Part shown: positions 17,548 through 25,489 of the stretch, one piece after another
How the letters are laid out: each line of letters opens with the position of its first letter
Numbering within the stretch: position 1 is the stretch's first letter
Assembly: GCA_964504565.1 (NCBI GenBank)
Contig: CAZDEY010000007.1
Span: forward strand, 62,001 to 126,000
Direction of reading: 5' to 3'
Source: Cesiribacter sp964504565
Lineage (GTDB): Bacteria; Bacteroidota; Bacteroidia; Cytophagales; Cyclobacteriaceae
Length of the DNA stretch: 64,000 bases
The notes under the pieces: model-generated
What the model saw: the letters and a program-made list of their open reading frames with translations, nothing else
What the model was told of the DNA's origin: nothing
Databases searched by the model: none
Translations under genes and position numbers: made by a program

Positions 17548-18435
17548 TTACCAGCAGCTAATTGAATACTGGCAGCTAAAGCTTTGGTTAGCCTCTAGCG
17601 TTACCAGACCTTCCTTATCTTTAAAGTCTTTCTGACCTTCTTCGGTATCGGCCAGGCCGTGCCAGGGTTCTATGCATACAAAGGGTGCCCCGCCAGAGGT
17701 GGCCCCGCCAGCCTTGCTCCAGATGCCCAGGTAGGGGAAGCCATTGAAAGTAAAGGTTAGCCCATGCTCGCTTTTATCGGTTTTAAGGTGAACTTGGTCA
17801 GACGCCAAATTACTGAAGATTAGGGCATCTGCTTCAAATAATTCCTGACTTAGGACTAGCGTATTGGTGTTGTTCAGCACTTCGGACTGCTTACCGGTTC
17901 GCAGGCCGGCGTTCAACAGTTGTCTTTTAGAAGTTTCGGTTTTGTTGAATTCTAAATAATAATCGTGTAAATCGAGGTCGGCCTCTAGTGGGCAGCGAAA
18001 AGCCGGGTGCCCGCCTACGGAAAAATACATTGAGCTGCTGCCGGTATTTTTTACCGAATATTCAGTAATTAGGGAGTACTCGTCAAGGTAATAATCAATA
18101 TATAACTCCCACTCAAAGGGGAATTTACTACGGGTTTCTTCGGTAGGCAACAGCTTAAACTGAATGTGATGTTCTTCTTGCTGGCTTACCTGCCAGTCCA
18201 TATCGCGGGCAAAACCGTGTTGGTTTAAGTGGTAAACCTTGCCGTCAAGCTTATAGCTGTTATCTTTTAGTTTACCTACAATCGGGAATAAAATAGGTGC
18301 ATGCCGGCCCCATATACGCGGATTGCCCTCCCATAGGTAATCCAGGTCAAAATCTTTACGGCGCAGGCTTCGTAGTTCACCGCCCTGCTGGTGAAAAGTA
18401 GCTTCCAGATATTGGTTCTGTAGGTGATGTTGCAT
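17548..18435 (-). CDS. Aldose 1-epimerase family protein
   Basis: The 295-residue protein belongs to the galactose mutarotase-like superfamily, in the LacX/YphB-type group common in Bacteroidota. Visible motifs are WGRHAPILFPIVG (42-54), HGFARD (73-78) and GGHPAFRCPL (141-150), which supply the conserved histidines; FVCIEPWHG is near residue 265. The family interconverts sugar anomers, but the substrate of this branch is unproven. There is no signal peptide, so it is cytoplasmic. It is the last of a run of three minus-strand genes (35 bases after the lipoprotein gene). Confidence 0.82.
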   Translation of the reverse strand: MQHHLQNQYLEATFHQQGGELRSLRRKDFDLDYLWEGNPRIWGRHAPILFPIVGKLKDNSYKLDGKVYHLNQHGFARDMDWQVSQQEEHHIQFKLLPTEETRSKFPFEWELYIDYYLDEYSLITEYSVKNTGSSSMYFSVGGHPAFRCPLEADLDLHDYYLEFNKTETSKRQLLNAGLRTGKQSEVLNNTNTLVLSQELFEADALIFSNLASDQVHLKTDKSEHGLTFTFNGFPYLGIWSKAGGATSGGAPFVCIEPWHGLADTEEGQKDFKDKEGLVTLEANQSFSCQYSISCW

Positions 18436-18470
18436 ATGTAGATTTTAGATATTGAAGAGGCTAAGGATAT

Positions 18471-18914
18471 TTACTCATTCACGTACTGAAAGTTTTTTCT
18501 GCCTTTTTGTATTTCGACTTTAGTGATGGAGTCTAACGAAATTTCTTTGGAAAGATTAGGTAGGAGCCTAGATTGAAATCCTACTAACTTATTATCCTCA
18601 GTATAAAATCTATCTAAATAAAATATCTTCTTATTGCCCGGTAAATAGGTTATTCTTGTTTCAAGTGAAGGGCTATTTCTTAAATATGTTGCCTCGCCCT
18701 CTTTATTATACACTTTGATTGAATCTAATAAGGACACGTTAGATAGATATGTAGAAATTCTTCCGTAAGGATCAATCACTTCAATTTCTTGTAAAGAGTC
18801 TAGGGGAATTGAGGTAAAGGTAGATTTAAATTCTGCATTGGGTATAGTGTAGGTTGTACAACTTATAATACATAATAAAATCCCTTTCGGAAACAGATAT
18901 TCGAGTAATTTCAT
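18471..18914 (-). CDS. Small hypothetical lipoprotein
   Basis: The 147-residue protein has a hydrophobic N-terminus ending in a lipobox-like IISC at residues 16-19, so acylation at Cys19 is likely. The rest is mainly beta-type sequence with repeated pairs of serine and isoleucine and no known motif. Base composition is more AT-rich than in the genes on either side. It starts 9 bases after the CPBP protease gene and is probably in one operon with it. I do not recognise the family. Confidence 0.6.
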   Translation of the reverse strand: MKLLEYLFPKGILLCIISCTTYTIPNAEFKSTFTSIPLDSLQEIEVIDPYGRISTYLSNVSLLDSIKVYNKEGEATYLRNSPSLETRITYLPGNKKIFYLDRFYTEDNKLVGFQSRLLPNLSKEISLDSITKVEIQKGRKNFQYVNE

Positions 18915-18923
18915 ATAAGAGAT

Positions 18924-19676
18924 TTATAAAATTTGTCCATTAGTAGGCTCGTTTTGCATAGCGTAATAGGCGGCCGCTAAAACTATACTGTTGTAGGTAA
19001 TATGCAGCGCAATTGCCCAGGCCATACCCTGCCGCATACGCAGGTAGCCTAGTAGGGTACCCAAAATAAACTGGGGCATTACCAAAATTGGTGCCAGCAA
19101 AATTACGTGTAAGCTTAGGCCGTAATTAAATAGGTGCGTAAGTGCAAAAAGGCTGGTTAGGCCAAAAAACACCCAGCTGTAGTTTAGGCTATACAGCACC
19201 TGAAAGCGGTAATTCCAGTAATCAGGAAGAGCAATTGCCAAACCAGTACCCAAGGCTAATATCCCAAGCACTATATAGGCAATCAATAAATTATCATTCT
19301 GAAAAAGATAGCCCACGTAGTAACTAGCAATCAGCCAGGCCGAAACTAAAACGTAAACCTTTTTAGGTACCAGGGCTAAGCGAAAGGCAAATTCCTCAAT
19401 AATAGGCCCGGCAATGGCTGCTCCTAAAAACAGCAGGGGCAAAGGAAAGGTATCCATAGCCTTTTTAATAGCGTGCTCTTCGCTGGGTGGTAATAGTCCG
19501 GCTTTCTCCAGAATACCAAAAATTACCAATACCGGAATTACCAGCATAAAAGCCAGTAGCAAGCTTACAAAGAAACGTTTGGCCGGGGTAGTTTCATCGT
19601 CCCAAAACGAGATTTCGGGGGTAGGCCGTTTTAGGTAGCTGGTATACTCATTCCATACATAAGCAAAGCTAGGCAT
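18924..19676 (-). CDS. CPBP-family intramembrane glutamic protease
   Basis: The 250-residue protein has about six hydrophobic segments. The three CPBP (Abi/CAAX) motifs are present in order: EEFAFR at 94-99, FALTH at 177-181, and HITYN at 225-229; these supply the catalytic Glu pair and metal- or water-binding histidines. The family includes Rce1-like prenyl proteases and bacteriocin-immunity proteins, and the target here is unknown. It is first in a minus-strand run with the small lipoprotein and aldose epimerase genes. A heptamer repeat array starts 35 bases upstream. Confidence 0.85.
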   Translation of the reverse strand: MPSFAYVWNEYTSYLKRPTPEISFWDDETTPAKRFFVSLLLAFMLVIPVLVIFGILEKAGLLPPSEEHAIKKAMDTFPLPLLFLGAAIAGPIIEEFAFRLALVPKKVYVLVSAWLIASYYVGYLFQNDNLLIAYIVLGILALGTGLAIALPDYWNYRFQVLYSLNYSWVFFGLTSLFALTHLFNYGLSLHVILLAPILVMPQFILGTLLGYLRMRQGMAWAIALHITYNSIVLAAAYYAMQNEPTNGQIL

Positions 19677-19710
19677 GTGTAAAGAACCAATAGACCGGAA
19701 AATGTTCCTT

Positions 19711-19757
19711 GTTAGAAGTTAGAAGTTAGAAGTTAGAAGTTAGAAGTTAGAAGTTAG
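19711..19757 (+). repeat. Perfect GTTAGAA heptamer array
   Basis: Six perfect tandem copies of GTTAGAA (19711-19752) are followed by GTTAG, which leads straight into the GC-rich 19-mer at 19753-19771. It lies upstream of the CPBP gene. Confidence 0.95.
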
Positions 19758-19771
19758 CGGCTGCCGCGCGG
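19753..19771 (+). repeat. GC-rich 19-mer core, copy 1
   Basis: The sequence gttagcggctgccgcgcgg matches a second copy at 50941-50959 at 18 of 19 bases. Both copies sit inside TTAG-rich heptamer tracts upstream of a minus-strand gene. Confidence 0.85.
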
Positions 19772-19774
19772 AAG

Positions 19775-19842
19775 TTAGATTATGGACAATAGGCAATAGA
19801 ATTTGAGTCAGGAGCCAAGAATCAGGAATCAAGAGTTGAGGC
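19775..19842 (+). repeat. Diverged heptamer blocks (GACAATA and AATCAAG families)
   Basis: After the GC-rich core come GGACAATAGGCAATAGA and then AGTCAGG, AGCCAAG, AATCAGG, AATCAAG, AGTTGAG in register. The same two block families occur in the same order after nth (43145-43230). Confidence 0.7.
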
Positions 19843-19870
19843 CTAAAGAAAGATTAATCTTATTAAAATT

Positions 19871-19933
19871 CTCAAATCAACACATCAATACATTAACTAA
19901 CCCACTAGCTCACTAACCTATCAGCCCACCAAC
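19871..19933 (-). repeat. Stop-rich octamer-like tract after rluD
   Basis: Read on the rluD strand from its stop: about eight-base units carrying TGA, TAG or TAA (GCTGATAG, GTTAGTGAG, CTAGTGGG, TTAGTTAAT, TTGATGTG, TTGATTTG). More diverged than the tracts after metK or tamB. Confidence 0.6.
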
Positions 19934-20980
19934 CTAGTTATGCTGAACGTAATTTTCCCATTTATCCAGTACGGCGGTAAAATCTGCGGGCAGGTCGCTG
20001 TCAAATTGCATCCATTCTTCGGTGCGGGGGTGTTTAAAGCCTAACGATTTAGCATGTAGGGCCTGGCGGGGCATAAGCTGAAAGCAATTCTCGATAAACT
20101 GCTTGTACTTACTGAATATGGTTCCTTTCAGGATTTTATCGCCGCCGTAGGTAGCATCGTTAAACAAGGGGTGCCCCAGGTAGCGCAGGTGGGCGCGTAT
20201 TTGGTGGGTGCGGCCGGTTTCCAAGTTACACTGAATAAGGCTTACGTAGCGCAAATGGCGCAAGGTTTTATAATGCGTAACGGCGTGCTGTCCGTAGCCT
20301 CCTTCTCCTTCCGGGTAGGCCTGTACTACGCGGCGGTCTTTCTGGCTGCGGCCTAAGGGCACGTTTATGGTGCCGTTCACCGGTTCGGGCTCGCCCCAAA
20401 CCAGGGCGTAGTAGGTGCGCTCAATGCTGTGGTCAAAAAACTGACGAGCCAGTTCGCGCATGGCCAGCTCGCTTTTAGCAATTACCAGCAGGCCGCTGGT
20501 GTCTTTATCTATACGGTGTACCAAACCGGGGCGGCCGGTATTTCCGGGCAGTTCGGGCAATTGGTTAAAATGATAGGTTAACGCATTCACCAGGGTACCA
20601 CTCCAGTTTTGATAAGCCGGATGCACTACCATACCCGCTTCCTTATTTACTATCAGCAGGTCATCGTCTTCAAATACAATATTGAGCGGAATATTTTCCG
20701 GTACAACCTCGGTATCGCGCGGGGGCTCGGGCAGCGCAATGGTTATTTCATCGAAGGGTTTAACCTTGTAGTTGCTTTTGATTTCCTCCTCATTCACCTT
20801 CACAAAACCTTCCTGAATAGCCTTTTGCAACTTATTGCGGGTTACGTTGGGCAGGCGATCCATCAAAAATTTATCGACCCGCAGCGGCTGCTGCCCCTTA
20901 TCGGCTACCAGTCGGTGGTGCTCATACAGTTCATCATCTTCGGGGCTTTCGTCCTGCGGCTCGTTGGGGTAAGGCTTCAT
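19934..20980 (-). CDS. rluD: Large-subunit rRNA pseudouridine synthase, RluD type
   Basis: The 348-residue protein has an N-terminal S4 RNA-binding domain (about residues 33-90), then the RluA/RluD catalytic domain with HRIDKDTSG at 155-163 and catalytic Asp158. Downstream motifs RTHQIRAHL and GHPLFND also match. RluD converts uridines in helix 69 of 23S rRNA to pseudouridine; assignment to RluD rather than RluA or RluC rests on the S4 domain and overall length. A TATCTTTG promoter element ends only eight bases before the ATG, so the transcript may be almost leaderless. Confidence 0.88.
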   Translation of the reverse strand: MKPYPNEPQDESPEDDELYEHHRLVADKGQQPLRVDKFLMDRLPNVTRNKLQKAIQEGFVKVNEEEIKSNYKVKPFDEITIALPEPPRDTEVVPENIPLNIVFEDDDLLIVNKEAGMVVHPAYQNWSGTLVNALTYHFNQLPELPGNTGRPGLVHRIDKDTSGLLVIAKSELAMRELARQFFDHSIERTYYALVWGEPEPVNGTINVPLGRSQKDRRVVQAYPEGEGGYGQHAVTHYKTLRHLRYVSLIQCNLETGRTHQIRAHLRYLGHPLFNDATYGGDKILKGTIFSKYKQFIENCFQLMPRQALHAKSLGFKHPRTEEWMQFDSDLPADFTAVLDKWENYVQHN

Positions 20981-20988
20981 AGTAGCCG

Positions 20989-20996
20989 CAAAGATA
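20989..20996 (-). promoter_or_regulatory. TANNTTTG -7 element for rluD
   Basis: TATCTTTG on the minus strand ends eight bases before the start codon. No TTG -33 element is obvious at the usual spacing. The position implies a very short leader. Confidence 0.5.
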
Positions 20997-21019
20997 GGGG
21001 AAATTTGGGGTTTAATAGT

Positions 21020-21511
21020 CTAATGATCTTCTTGCCTTATAGCACTTTCAAGAAATCTCCTGTACCTATCTTTCTCGTTTTCTATTCTAAATTTTCGAAA
21101 GTAATTCTTTATAGCTACTAGTATGATTACTAATATAAAGAACAGTAGAAGTGGTATATAGGGAAAGCCTAAAAGCAAAAAGGAAACTGTTATAATAGCC
21201 ATGAAACTACCGCTAACAAATAAGCTTATTTTGTAGTTTGTTTCAATTTCAATGCTACAACTAATATAAGATTGATTGCCTTCGTCTGTAATTCTTCCCG
21301 AACAATAATATGGATGACGGATTAAATACCCAAAACGATTTCTCAAAGTAAATGAGTTACCATTGAACTTGCCAACAGGATAAAATAATTCGCTTATGGA
21401 CAAGATCTCTCGTAAACGAATTTTTTTATTCTCTTCAATTTTAGTCTGAATTGCCGCTTTGGCCTTTTCAGCAGATATAGCGCAAGGAATGTGGAATTTG
21501 TTGCTGGGCAT
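21020..21511 (-). CDS. Hypothetical membrane protein
   Basis: The 163-residue protein has two adjacent hydrophobic segments (about residues 95-140: SGSFMAIITVSFLLLG and PLLLFFILVIILVAI) between a polar N-terminal domain and a short basic C-terminal tail. The sequence is AT-rich and lysine-rich compared with the flanking housekeeping genes. I do not recognise a family. It lies 11 bases downstream of the DUF2059 gene on the same strand and may share its transcript. Confidence 0.55.
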   Translation of the reverse strand: MPSNKFHIPCAISAEKAKAAIQTKIEENKKIRLREILSISELFYPVGKFNGNSFTLRNRFGYLIRHPYYCSGRITDEGNQSYISCSIEIETNYKISLFVSGSFMAIITVSFLLLGFPYIPLLLFFILVIILVAIKNYFRKFRIENEKDRYRRFLESAIRQEDH

Positions 21512-21522
21512 AAATTTTCTCT

Positions 21523-22029
21523 CTAATTTCCGGCAGGAGGTGGCGGGGGTGGTGCAATTTGGGAAGGATCGGAATGGCTATTTTCATTCATACGCTCTAT
21601 AATCTTCTGCTGAAGCTCCGGCATATGTTCCTGCACTATTTGCTGACCTACCGCCATGCCCTTCATCATAAGTTCTGGCATTACCGAGATAGATTTTTTG
21701 CCTGTGGGTGTCTGGTAGAAGGCAATTAAGTCTTTAAGCTCCTCAGCAGTAAACGATTCAGCGTATAGCTCAGCCAGCTTATCTTCTAAGGCAGAGTAGG
21801 TAAAATACTTAGCGAAAAAATCTTTAAATATATCCTCAAACTGAACCATCTGCGGATTTTGCTCTAACTGGGTTTGTAGCATATTATCGAGCATAACCTC
21901 AAATTGAGCTTCCATGTCAATGGTTTCCAGTAGCTCCTTAGCCGCTGCTTTAGCCGCAAGATTGGCAGTTTGAGCTTGGGTAGTCAAAGCCAGCATTACC
22001 AAACTAAGCAGTACCAGTAAATTCCTCAT
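21523..22029 (-). CDS. DUF2059 domain exported protein
   Basis: The 168-residue protein has a signal peptide (...LALTTQAQ, 20 residues) followed by an all-helical domain with the DUF2059 pattern: LLETIDMEAQFEVMLDNML, FFAKYFTYSALEDKLAELYA, FTAEELKDLIAFYQTPTG KK. The C-terminus is a proline-rich tail (APPPPPPAGN). The family is periplasmic and has no established function. It is divergent from the deaminase gene at 22084; only 54 bases separate the two starts, so both promoters lie there. Confidence 0.8.
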   Translation of the reverse strand: MRNLLVLLSLVMLALTTQAQTANLAAKAAAKELLETIDMEAQFEVMLDNMLQTQLEQNPQMVQFEDIFKDFFAKYFTYSALEDKLAELYAESFTAEELKDLIAFYQTPTGKKSISVMPELMMKGMAVGQQIVQEHMPELQQKIIERMNENSHSDPSQIAPPPPPPAGN

Positions 22030-22083
22030 ATTTGCGAATGTTTAATCGGTAAACTTACCCATTTATCCTCACAATACCTCAAC

Positions 22084-23004
22084 GTGGATTTTTATAAGGC
22101 TCCTTCCGTTCCTACCTACCAGGTACAACACCCCCTTCTTCAGCAAAAGGGTGTGCAATTACATATAAAACGAGAAGACCAGCTACACCCCGAGGTAAGC
22201 GGTAATAAATGGCGGAAGCTGAAGTATAATATTTTGCAAGCTAAGGCCGAAGGTGTAAGGGCGGTACTAACCTTTGGCGGGGCGTACTCTAACCATATTG
22301 CCGCTACGGCTGCGGCGGCCAAGCTTCATCAGCTCAACTCTATAGGTATAATCAGGGGCGAAGAGCACCAACCCCTAAACACAACCTTGCACCTGGCAAC
22401 CGAAAACGGCATGGAGCTGATTTACGTAAGCCGCGAGGCCTACCGTACTAAAGAAGCCGTACTGACTAGTTTAGGCTATGCCGGGGGGGAGGTTTATGTA
22501 ATTCCGGAAGGTGGCAGTAACGCCCTAGCCGTTAAAGGTTGCGCCGAAATTCTTTCTGAAGAAGAAATCGCCGCCTACGAATACTTTGCTGTGGCCTGCG
22601 GTACGGGCGGCACTTTAGCCGGTATACTGGCCGCGCTTAACCACCGGAAGCAGGCGTTGGGTTTTCCGGCACTTAAGGGCGGTAGCTTTCTGAAAAACGA
22701 GGTTGATGAGCTAACTAAACAACATTCGGGCAAACTGTACCACAACTTCCAGCTAGTACCCGATTACCACTTTGGGGGCTACGCCAAATGGAAACCGGAA
22801 CTGATAGAATTTATCAACCGGTTTAGGCAGGAGCAGGGCATACCGTTAGATCCGGTTTATACCGGTAAAATGCTGTTTGGACTGTTTGATATGATTGAGA
22901 AGAACCGATTTAAGCCGGGAACCCAAATTTTGGCCATTCATACCGGAGGCTTGCAGGGCATTGCCGGCTTTAATCAGCGGTTTGGGAATTTGCTGGTGGG
23001 GTAG
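22084..23004 (+). CDS. PLP-dependent deaminase / D-cysteine desulfhydrase family
   Basis: The 306-residue protein begins with GTG at 22084. It shows the tryptophan-synthase-beta fold type II signature of the ACC deaminase/D-cysteine desulfhydrase family: HIKREDQLHPEVSGNKWRK (28-45, with the PLP lysine at about 42), FGGAYSNH (64-71) and a glycine-rich phosphate-binding loop CGTGGTLAG (about 170). It lacks the residues I would need to separate ACC deaminase from D-cysteine desulfhydrase. Cytoplasmic. Its 3' end overlaps the convergent DUF6090-like gene by 35 bases. Confidence 0.82.
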   Translation: MDFYKAPSVPTYQVQHPLLQQKGVQLHIKREDQLHPEVSGNKWRKLKYNILQAKAEGVRAVLTFGGAYSNHIAATAAAAKLHQLNSIGIIRGEEHQPLNTTLHLATENGMELIYVSREAYRTKEAVLTSLGYAGGEVYVIPEGGSNALAVKGCAEILSEEEIAAYEYFAVACGTGGTLAGILAALNHRKQALGFPALKGGSFLKNEVDELTKQHSGKLYHNFQLVPDYHFGGYAKWKPELIEFINRFRQEQGIPLDPVYTGKMLFGLFDMIEKNRFKPGTQILAIHTGGLQGIAGFNQRFGNLLVG

Positions 23005-23767
23005 CCGGTTGGTAATTTCTTTGCCTTAATTCGTAGCTAATACTTGCCATAAGGTTGCGAATTTGGCTAATAACGTTTTCGTAGTGGCCTACCACGTACC
23101 TGCGGTTCAGCTCAATTTTCATAAGGTACAGCAGGGCCGCTTTGCGTTCGGCTTCGGTAAAATTTCCCGGATACGTTAAAGTGGCTAACCGGCTCCGCTT
23201 GCCAAATTCCATACGCGGAAGTAATATCTGGTTGAGTTGGGGGCCATAATTTTTAAAGAATTGCATCTCTTCGTAATTCTCTTCCAGCTCTTCAATTATT
23301 TCGTACTGGAAATCATACATATTTATGATCTTGATCCGTAGCGAATCGTTCTTTACTATATCCAGGCCTTTATTGCGCAGCGCTTCGTAGGGCGAGGAAT
23401 TCTGGATTGAAATAAAATCTCTGAGTAAGGCATGGTATAGAAGCAGCAGGCTATCCGGGGGTATAGGGGCTTCATCCTTAAAATACCCTCTGAACTTTTC
23501 AATGGCTAACAGGCCTTGTTTATGACCCTGTACATTTTCAAGAATATCTATGGTATCCTGAGCCAGCCCGGAATTAATTTCGGCCAAGCTTCGGAGTTCC
23601 GAGTCGTTTAGGTTGCGTTCATCCTTCCATTGGTTTAGCCAAAACGCTATGGATACCCCAATAATTATGGAAACCATTTCCAGCAAAAACAATCTGGTGC
23701 GGCGAAGAATGCGGTGCTTATTGGTCATATCTACGGAAAAAATAGACATTCTTAACGAGTTAAACAC
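22970..23767 (-). CDS. DUF6090-like membrane-anchored protein
   Basis: The frame gives 265 residues; a start at the ATG near 23728 (MTNKHRILRR, 252 residues) is equally likely. One transmembrane helix (LLEMVSIIIGVSIAFWLNQW, about residues 28-47) is followed by a charged, helical domain with ERNLNDSELRSL. This is the pattern of the DUF6090 proteins found widely in Bacteroidota, whose role is unknown. It is convergent with and overlaps the 3' end of the PLP enzyme gene (22970-23004). Confidence 0.65.
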   Translation of the reverse strand: MFNSLRMSIFSVDMTNKHRILRRTRLFLLEMVSIIIGVSIAFWLNQWKDERNLNDSELRSLAEINSGLAQDTIDILENVQGHKQGLLAIEKFRGYFKDEAPIPPDSLLLLYHALLRDFISIQNSSPYEALRNKGLDIVKNDSLRIKIINMYDFQYEIIEELEENYEEMQFFKNYGPQLNQILLPRMEFGKRSRLATLTYPGNFTEAERKAALLYLMKIELNRRYVVGHYENVISQIRNLMASISYELRQRNYQPATPPANSQTAD

Positions 23768-23829
23768 AACTTGCCCAGGCAGTTTAACCCAATTTCCTTA
23801 GGGCTATTTAGAATTCCGAATATTATGCC

Positions 23830-23837
23830 TATCTTTG
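23830..23837 (+). promoter_or_regulatory. TANNTTTG -7 element for rpsU
   Basis: TATCTTTG lies 31 bases before the rpsU start, leaving room for a short leader that contains the Shine-Dalgarno site. A clear -33 TTG is not visible. Confidence 0.55.
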
Positions 23838-23849
23838 CAGCCTCTATTG

Positions 23850-23859
23850 AAAGGAGGTG
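23850..23859 (+). promoter_or_regulatory. Perfect Shine-Dalgarno site of rpsU
   Basis: AAAGGAGGTG is fully complementary to the 16S rRNA tail, with 11 bases between GGAGG and the ATG. Most genes here lack such a site. In Bacteroidia the anti-SD is sequestered on the ribosome with the help of bS21, and rpsU keeps a strong SD that allows autoregulation (known from Flavobacterium johnsoniae). Confidence 0.9.
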
Positions 23860-23868
23860 TAAAGAGCT

Positions 23869-24063
23869 ATGATCGTAATTAACGTAAAAGATAACGAATC
23901 TATTGACCGCGCCCTTAAGCGTTTCAAGAAGAAGTTTGAGCGCACTGGTGTATTACGCGAAGTTCGTTCTCGTGCTTATTTCGAGAAGCCTTCTATTGCC
24001 CGTCGTACCGAGAAAATTAAGGCGGCCTACCGTCAGAAAATGCAAAGTCAGGATGAGGCTTAA
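23869..24063 (+). CDS. rpsU: Small ribosomal subunit protein bS21
   Basis: The 64-residue basic protein matches S21 over its full length (VKDNESIDRALKRFKKKFER, then LREVRSRAYFEKPS). In this phylum bS21 helps hold the 16S 3' tail so that ordinary Shine-Dalgarno pairing is blocked. The gene has its own promoter element, an unusually strong SD and a strong terminator, so it is a single-gene transcript. Translation is probably raised when ribosomes lack bS21, as described for F. johnsoniae; that regulation is inferred here from the conserved SD. Confidence 0.97.
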   Translation: MIVINVKDNESIDRALKRFKKKFERTGVLREVRSRAYFEKPSIARRTEKIKAAYRQKMQSQDEA

Positions 24064-24089
24064 ATTGCTTCAGTCTACTAACCATAATT

Positions 24090-24116
24090 AAAAGCTTGCT
24101 TCGGCAAGCTTTTTTT
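24090..24116 (+). terminator. Rho-independent terminator of rpsU
   Basis: AAAAGCTTGC, a TTCG tetraloop, GCAAGCTTTT and further T residues: a 10-bp perfect stem with the most stable tetraloop class, 27 bases after the rpsU stop. Confidence 0.92.
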
Positions 24117-24159
24117 ATGGATTATATGTAAGTTAGAACAAAGCCAGCCGCCACCCTAT

Positions 24160-25041
24160 ATGACGGATCGATTTCTTCGCTATATAACCTACGAACGCCG
24201 CTACAGCCAGCACACCCTAACGGCCTACCAGACCGACTTGGCCCAATTTGAGCAGTTTTTAGCCGAAAACCATTCTGAAATTAAAATTGAGCAAGCTCAG
24301 CACCTCCACATCCGCGGCTGGATTTTACATTTAATAGAAGTCAAAACCAGCGCCCGCTCGGTAAATAGAAAGTTGGCAACGTTGCGCTCCTTATACAAGT
24401 TTTTGCGGAAACAGGGGTTATTAGATAAAGACCCTATGGTGCGCATTCAGGCCCTTAAAACTTCTAAGAACCTCCCTCAGTTTGTGCAGGAAGCCGAAAT
24501 GGATAATCTGCTGGACCGGTTTCCGTTTACTGAAGATTTTTACGGCTTGCGCGACCGGCTGGTGCTGGAACTTCTGTACGGATTGGGTATACGCCAGGCC
24601 GAACTAATTACTATGCGTACCGAAGACGTTAAACTTGCCGAAGCTACGGTTAAGGTTTTAGGTAAGCGAAATAAGGAACGGGTACTGCCTATACCGGGCT
24701 CGGTGGTAGAAACCATAAAAAAATACCTGCAGGCCAAACAGCAGTTTCTGGAAGCGCCCTACGCCCCCCAGCTACTAGTTACCGATTCCGGCGATGCGGC
24801 CTACCCAATGTTTATCTATAGGTTGGTAAAGAAATACCTCCAACTCTTTACCACTGCCGACAAACAAAGCCCCCATATTTTGCGTCATACATTTGCTACC
24901 CATTTACTAAACCGCGGCGCCGACCTAAACGCAGTAAAAGATTTATTGGGACACAGCAGTTTGGCGGCTACCCAGGTTTATACCCATAACTCAATGGAGA
25001 AGCTGAAAAAAGTTTTTGATCAGGCCCACCCAAAGGCTTGA
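24160..25041 (+). CDS. Tyrosine recombinase, XerC/XerD type
   Basis: The 293-residue protein has a SAM-like N-terminal core-binding domain (about 1-90) and a catalytic domain holding the full set of residues: Arg145 (GLGIRQAEL), Lys169 (LGKRNKERV), His239-x-x-Arg242 (HILRHTFATHLL), His265 (LGHSSLAA) and Tyr274 (TQVYTH). Length and motifs fit XerC/D, which resolve chromosome dimers at dif. No integrase-like extra domain or adjoining phage gene is present, so a housekeeping role is favoured. It is followed at 28 bases by the hibernation-factor gene. I cannot separate XerC from XerD. Confidence 0.88.
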   Translation: MTDRFLRYITYERRYSQHTLTAYQTDLAQFEQFLAENHSEIKIEQAQHLHIRGWILHLIEVKTSARSVNRKLATLRSLYKFLRKQGLLDKDPMVRIQALKTSKNLPQFVQEAEMDNLLDRFPFTEDFYGLRDRLVLELLYGLGIRQAELITMRTEDVKLAEATVKVLGKRNKERVLPIPGSVVETIKKYLQAKQQFLEAPYAPQLLVTDSGDAAYPMFIYRLVKKYLQLFTTADKQSPHILRHTFATHLLNRGADLNAVKDLLGHSSLAATQVYTHNSMEKLKKVFDQAHPKA

Positions 25042-25069
25042 TTTTGTTGGATAAATAATAAATACGCTA

Positions 25070-25369
25070 ATGAAGTTAAACATTAATTACGTTGATTCAG
25101 AACCAGATAAGCGCCTGAACGACTTCATACAAAAACGAGTTGATAAACTGGAAACCTTTTATGACCGCATTGTAGAAGGCGAAGTATATTTAAAGCGCGG
25201 CAATACGCCCATGAATAACCACGTGGCAGAAATTAAGGTACACGTGCCGGGCAGTAGTTTATTTGCTAAAGAAGAAAACGGCTCGTTTGAGGCCGCTATA
25301 GATAAGTGCGTAGAAGCCCTACGCCGCCAGATTAAAAAAGTAAAAGAAAAACAGGCTACCCACCCGTAA
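25070..25369 (+). CDS. hpf: Ribosome hibernation promoting factor, short form
   Basis: The 99-residue protein matches the short HPF/YfiA (RaiA) family: an N-terminal beta strand (KLNINYVD), helix RLNDFIQKRVDKLETFY, VEGEVYLKRG, and the basic C-terminal helix ALRRQIKKVKEKQ. It binds the 30S decoding site and silences ribosomes in stationary phase. The dimerising C-terminal domain of long HPF is absent. It is probably co-transcribed with the recombinase gene, and its stop is followed by stop-carrying heptamers and a bidirectional terminator shared with metK. Confidence 0.9.
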   Translation: MKLNINYVDSEPDKRLNDFIQKRVDKLETFYDRIVEGEVYLKRGNTPMNNHVAEIKVHVPGSSLFAKEENGSFEAAIDKCVEALRRQIKKVKEKQATHP

Positions 25370-25374
25370 TAGTT

Positions 25375-25402
25375 GTGAGTCATGAGTCCTGAGTCTTGAG
25401 TA
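25375..25402 (+). repeat. Four in-register NTGAGTC heptamers after hpf
   Basis: GTGAGTC, ATGAGTC, CTGAGTC and TTGAGTA run without a gap, starting five bases after the hpf stop. Each unit carries TGA. Confidence 0.9.
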
Positions 25403-25432
25403 CTTCTTCAAAACCTTGGCTCTTATAATTAT

Positions 25433-25466
25433 AAAAGCCTCTGCAAACCAATGCAAAGGCTTTTTT
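25433..25466. terminator. Bidirectional terminator between hpf and metK
   Basis: AAAAGCCTcTGCA (25433-25445) pairs with TGCAaAGGCTTTT (25452-25464) around a six-base loop, with A-rich and T-rich flanks on opposite sides. It can stop transcripts arriving from either convergent gene. Confidence 0.85.
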
Positions 25467-25489
25467 CATTAGGGTCGATTCGATAGAAT

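Noticed and set aside
19711..19930. CRISPR array
   Set aside because: The repeats are contiguous 7- or 8-mers without spacers, and there are no cas genes in the window.
20609..21121. Plus-strand frame of 170 codons opposite rluD
   Set aside because: It lies antisense to the well-conserved rluD domain for most of its length, has no recognisable motif and has no promoter; it is a by-product of the coding bias of rluD.
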